This document shows, one piece after another, positions 61,374 to 64,000 of a stretch of DNA of 64,000 bases. Numbering within the stretch: position 1 is the first letter of the stretch; each line of letters starts with the position of its first letter. The notes under the pieces are model-generated. The model searched no databases. It saw only the letters and a program-made list of their open reading frames with translations, and was not told the DNA's origin. Source of the DNA: Reyranella sp. CPCC 100927 (lineage in GTDB: Bacteria; Pseudomonadota; Alphaproteobacteria; Reyranellales; Reyranellaceae); assembly GCF_007859315.1 (NCBI RefSeq), contig NZ_VOHA01000033.1, positions 1 to 64,000 of the forward strand. The letters run 5' to 3'. Made by a program: the position numbers and the translations under genes.

Positions 61374-62183
61374 CTACCCCGCCACTTCATCCGTCCATAC
61401 CCTGAACCCGGCCAGGATGTTGGCACCAAAGGCATTGCTGATCGGCACATCGGTCGCGTCGCGACCGCGGCCCATGAGGACGCGGCCGATACGCGGTCTG
61501 TTGTGGCGGGCATCAAAGGTGTACCAGCTGCCGTCGAGCCAGGCTTCGAACCAGGCGCTGAAATCCATAGGCGCCGGATCCCGGGGAACGCCGATGTCGC
61601 CGAGGTAGCCCGTGCAGTAGCGCGCCGGAATGTTCATGCAGCGGCACAGCGTGATCGCGAGGTGGGCGAAGTCACGGCATACGCCGGTGCGTTCACGGAA
61701 CACGTCGAGCGCACTCTTGTTGGACCGTGCTTGGGCATAGTCGAAGGCGATGTGCCGGTGCACGAAATCGCAGATCGCCTGGACCTTGGTCCAGCCCATC
61801 GGCGTCGCGGCGAACAACGACCAGGCCGCATCTGACAGGCGATCGGTTTCACAGTAGCGGCTGCCGAGCAGGAAGATCAGCGTCTCGTCGGGCAGATCGG
61901 CGACTTCGCTCTGCCGGGCATGGGGCACAACGGCGTCCGGCAGGCCGGTGTCGTGAATAACGAAGTTGCCCGCAAGACTCAGCCGGCCGGCCGGCGCCAC
62001 GATACGATGACATCGGTTGCCGAAACCGTCGACATATTCACGCAGCGGCAGGGAGGGCGCGCACGCCAGTTGGTCCGGGTTGGCGAGGTCGGCCACGCGC
62101 GAGGGGTGCACGCTCAGCGTCAGCAGCATCGGCGTGGGCTTCGGGCAATCGTAGATCAGCTCGAATCCGGCCTGAATACGCAT
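61374..62183 (-). CDS. Transglutaminase-like cysteine protease-fold protein
   Basis: A 269-aa protein from the ATG at 62183 (MRIQAGFELIYDCPKPTPML) with GAGG upstream. An N-terminal beta domain precedes the transglutaminase-like core. The catalytic cysteine is in RTGVCRDFAHLAITL. In the next motif the family's usual HAW reads DFSAWFEAWLDGSWYTFDAR, so serine occupies the expected histidine position; a histidine appears slightly later in DARHN. The enzyme may be a peptidase or amidohydrolase, or inactive. It is divergent from the branched-chain-type binding protein gene. Confidence 0.85.
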   Translation of the reverse strand: MRIQAGFELIYDCPKPTPMLLTLSVHPSRVADLANPDQLACAPSLPLREYVDGFGNRCHRIVAPAGRLSLAGNFVIHDTGLPDAVVPHARQSEVADLPDETLIFLLGSRYCETDRLSDAAWSLFAATPMGWTKVQAICDFVHRHIAFDYAQARSNKSALDVFRERTGVCRDFAHLAITLCRCMNIPARYCTGYLGDIGVPRDPAPMDFSAWFEAWLDGSWYTFDARHNRPRIGRVLMGRGRDATDVPISNAFGANILAGFRVWTDEVAG

Positions 62184-62327
62184 GGGTGGCCTCAAGGACA
62201 GCGCGCGGCGCCGACACTGGACAGACCCGACCAGTCGGTCGCGCTGCCGCCATCCTATGCAATATAGGGTCCCGTGGCGCGCTTCACATGCCAAACCATC
62301 GTTACCTTTCCGGCCGACGTTTGACGG

Positions 62328-62351
62328 AAGGCTGGGGCTGCACGCAGCCTT
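62328..62351 (+). other. Hairpin upstream of the binding-protein gene
   Basis: AAGGCTG and CAGCCTT pair perfectly, with a secondary GCTGCACGCAGC inside. It lies 130 bases before the livK-like start in the 299-base divergent gap. It could be a leader structure or a terminator. Confidence 0.3.
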
Positions 62352-62482
62352 AGGTGTTTGCCTTGCACTGAGACGCGAAAATGTTTGTTACCCCACTGGT
62401 TTTCCGCTTCTATACCGCCCAGCCAAACCCGCCCGCGTCACGTGGCGGGACATGTGTCACGCATTGAAGGGAGACTTCCGCC

Positions 62483-63655
62483 ATGAAGAGCAGGCTTTTC
62501 GCCTCGGCGGCGCTGTTGGGTGTGCTGTCGGCTCCGGCCTGGGGCCAGCAATCGATCAAGATCGGCTTTGTCTCGACCTACTCCGGCCCGCAGGCCTCGA
62601 TCGGCCAGGACATGCGTCGCTCGGTCGAGCTGGCGGTCGAGCACCTGGGCGGCAAGATGGCCGGCAAGCCGATCGAGGTGATCTACGAAGACGACCAGTT
62701 CAAGCCCGAGGTCGGCAAGCAGAAGTCCGAGAAGCTGGTCCAACAGGACAAGGTGCACTTCGTCGGCGGCTATATCTGGTCGAACGTGCTGCTGGCCTCG
62801 CTGAAGACGGTGACGGACGACGGCGACACCATCCTGATCAGCTCCAACGCCGGCCCGTCGCAGATCGCGGGCGAACTGTGCAATCCCAACTACTTCTCGA
62901 CCTCCTGGCAGAACGACCAGACGCCCAGCGCCATGGGCCAGTTCGTCCAGGACAAGGGCATCAAGAAGGTCTACCTGATCAGCGCCAACTACGCCGCCGG
63001 CAAGGACATGCTGGCCGGCTTCAAGCGCTATTTCAAAGGCGAGATCGTCGGCGAGGACCTCACCAAGTGGCCTGACCAGCTCGATTTCTCGGCCGAGATG
63101 TCGAAGATGCGCGCCGCCAAGCCCGATGCGGTCTTCACGTTCTTCCCCGGCGCGCACGGCGTGCAGTTCCTGTCGCAGTACGCCCAGACCGGGCTCAAGG
63201 GCACGATCCCGCTGTACACCGCGTTCGTGATCGACGCGCTGTCGCTGCCGCAGCTCAAGGACCTGGCGCTCGGCGTGCCCGGTGCGCAGTCCTGGGTCAA
63301 CGACCTGCCCAACGAGCAGAACAAGAAGTTCGTCGCCGACTTCAAGAAGAAGCACGGCGTCTATCCGTCCTTCTACGGCGCCCAGAGCTACGACACGATC
63401 ATGCTGATCGCCTCGGCGGTCGAGGCGGTGAAGGGTGACTTGTCCAACAAGGACAAGGTCCGCGCCGAGGTGAAGAAGGCGAACTTCAAGTCGCTGCGCG
63501 GCGACTTCAAGTTCAACAACAACCAGTTCCCGATCCAGAACTTCTACATCCAGGACACGGTGAAGGACGCCGAAGGCAACTTCACGCTGAAGACGGTGGG
63601 CGTTGCCATGAAGGACGCCAAGGACGCCTACGGCGACAAGTGCAAGATGAAGTGA
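62483..63655 (+). CDS. Branched-chain amino-acid-type ABC substrate-binding protein
   Basis: A 390-aa LivK-family periplasmic protein with GGGAG upstream of the ATG. The signal peptide MKSRLFASAALLGVLSAPAWG ends near GQQ. The mature protein begins SIKIGFVSTYSGPQASIGQD, a type I periplasmic-binding fold, with VEVIYEDDQFKPEVGKQKSE and FVGGYIWSNVLLASLKTV. The LivK family binds branched-chain or aromatic ligands. An R4 repeat and livH follow. It might also serve the binding-protein-less livHMGF operon at 8.9 kb, but that is speculation. Confidence 0.93.
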   Translation: MKSRLFASAALLGVLSAPAWGQQSIKIGFVSTYSGPQASIGQDMRRSVELAVEHLGGKMAGKPIEVIYEDDQFKPEVGKQKSEKLVQQDKVHFVGGYIWSNVLLASLKTVTDDGDTILISSNAGPSQIAGELCNPNYFSTSWQNDQTPSAMGQFVQDKGIKKVYLISANYAAGKDMLAGFKRYFKGEIVGEDLTKWPDQLDFSAEMSKMRAAKPDAVFTFFPGAHGVQFLSQYAQTGLKGTIPLYTAFVIDALSLPQLKDLALGVPGAQSWVNDLPNEQNKKFVADFKKKHGVYPSFYGAQSYDTIMLIASAVEAVKGDLSNKDKVRAEVKKANFKSLRGDFKFNNNQFPIQNFYIQDTVKDAEGNFTLKTVGVAMKDAKDAYGDKCKMK

Positions 63656-63689
63656 GGCGTATCGCGATCGACGACGCGCACCTCATGTC

Positions 63690-63805
63690 CCCTCCCCCCT
63701 TGTGGGGGAGGGATAGGGAGGGGGGTCGCCGTATGCGGCATCCTGTTTGCACACCCCCCGCCCGTCGGCGCTGCGCGCCGCCGACCTCCCCCACAAGGGG
63801 GGAGG
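63690..63805. repeat. R4 element between binding protein and livH
   Basis: The left end is CCTCCCCCCTTGTGGGGGAG and the right is CTCCCCCACAAGGGGGGAGG; each forms its own hairpin and they pair with each other. GGAGG at the right end lies 11 bases before the livH start. Confidence 0.9.
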
Positions 63806-63815
63806 TGGAAGAGCC

Positions 63816-64000
63816 ATGACCCTACTGATCGAACAGACGCTCAACGGCATCCAGCTCGGCCTGCTGATGTTCCTGCTGGCAGCGGGACTGACGCTGGTGT
63901 TCGGGATCATGGATCTCGTGAACCTGGCGCACGGCTCGCTCTACATGTTCGGTGCCTATTTTTGCGCCAGCTTCACTGCCTGGACCGACTCCTTCGTTCT
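63816..64000 (+). CDS. livH: LivH-type ABC permease, 5' part only
   Basis: The first 61 codons are present; the gene runs past the window edge. The translation MTLLIEQTLNGIQLGLLMFL leads into AAGLTLVFGIMDLVNLAHGS, the LivH N-terminal signature with its NLAHG motif. It is the permease partner of the binding protein just upstream and distinct from the livH at 8917. Confidence 0.92.
   Translation, partial: MTLLIEQTLNGIQLGLLMFLLAAGLTLVFGIMDLVNLAHGSLYMFGAYFCASFTAWTDSFV

Overview
The window is GC-rich (my reading, roughly two-thirds G+C), tightly packed chromosomal DNA from an alphaproteobacterium. A soil or freshwater heterotroph related to Reyranella or Bradyrhizobium-type lineages is my best guess. 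This rests on codon use, many ABC importers, aromatic-acid catabolism, TetR and MocR regulators, and several families of short inverted-repeat elements between genes. I saw no rRNA, tRNA, CRISPR array, prophage or insertion sequence.

Layout. 0-8.7 kb: a TetR regulator divergent from a glutathione transferase, then a glutathionyl-hydroquinone reductase, a complete five-gene peptide/opine-type ABC importer and an arylamine N-acetyltransferase. 8.9-17.1 kb: livHMGF without a binding protein, a feruloyl-CoA-synthetase-like ligase whose stop overlaps the start of a membrane class III adenylyl cyclase, and an acyl-CoA dehydrogenase. 17.2-19.9 kb: a frameshifted methyltransferase with a tandem-repeat tail, a secreted protein fused to a SUKH remnant, an Rrf2 regulator and a GNAT acetyltransferase. 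20.0-26.2 kb: aerobic benzoyl-CoA (box) pathway genes boxC, boxB and a benzoate-CoA ligase. 26.2-33 kb: small secreted proteins, then a three-gene minus-strand operon of a divergent subtilase, a trypsin-like protease and a lipoprotein. This is the best candidate here for an undescribed system.

33.5-42.9 kb: a frameshifted DUF1801 gene, a thiolase plus TetR divergent from an acyl-CoA dehydrogenase across a clear operator-like palindrome, a membrane protein, a lone xanthine-dehydrogenase-type large subunit and a CLC channel with CBS domains. 43-49.5 kb: an EEP-family hydrolase, several small secreted or membrane proteins, a SnoaL-like protein, a tyrosine phosphatase and a CPA2 antiporter carrying Usp-like domains. 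49.6-54.7 kb: an Ugp-like CUT1 ABC importer followed by a second EEP hydrolase. 55-64 kb: NIPSNAP and DHDPS-like genes, a molybdopterin oxidoreductase, a VapC/Phd-type toxin-antitoxin pair, a MocR regulator, a transglutaminase-like protein, and the start of a second branched-chain-type importer (binding protein and truncated livH).

Common themes. Catabolic CoA-thioester chemistry (two CoA ligases, two acyl-CoA dehydrogenases, a thiolase, box enzymes) sits beside importers and local regulators. At least four classes of palindromic repeat fill intergenic gaps. In several places they are part of genes: they form C-terminal protein tails, or supply the Shine-Dalgarno region between a binding-protein gene and its permease genes.
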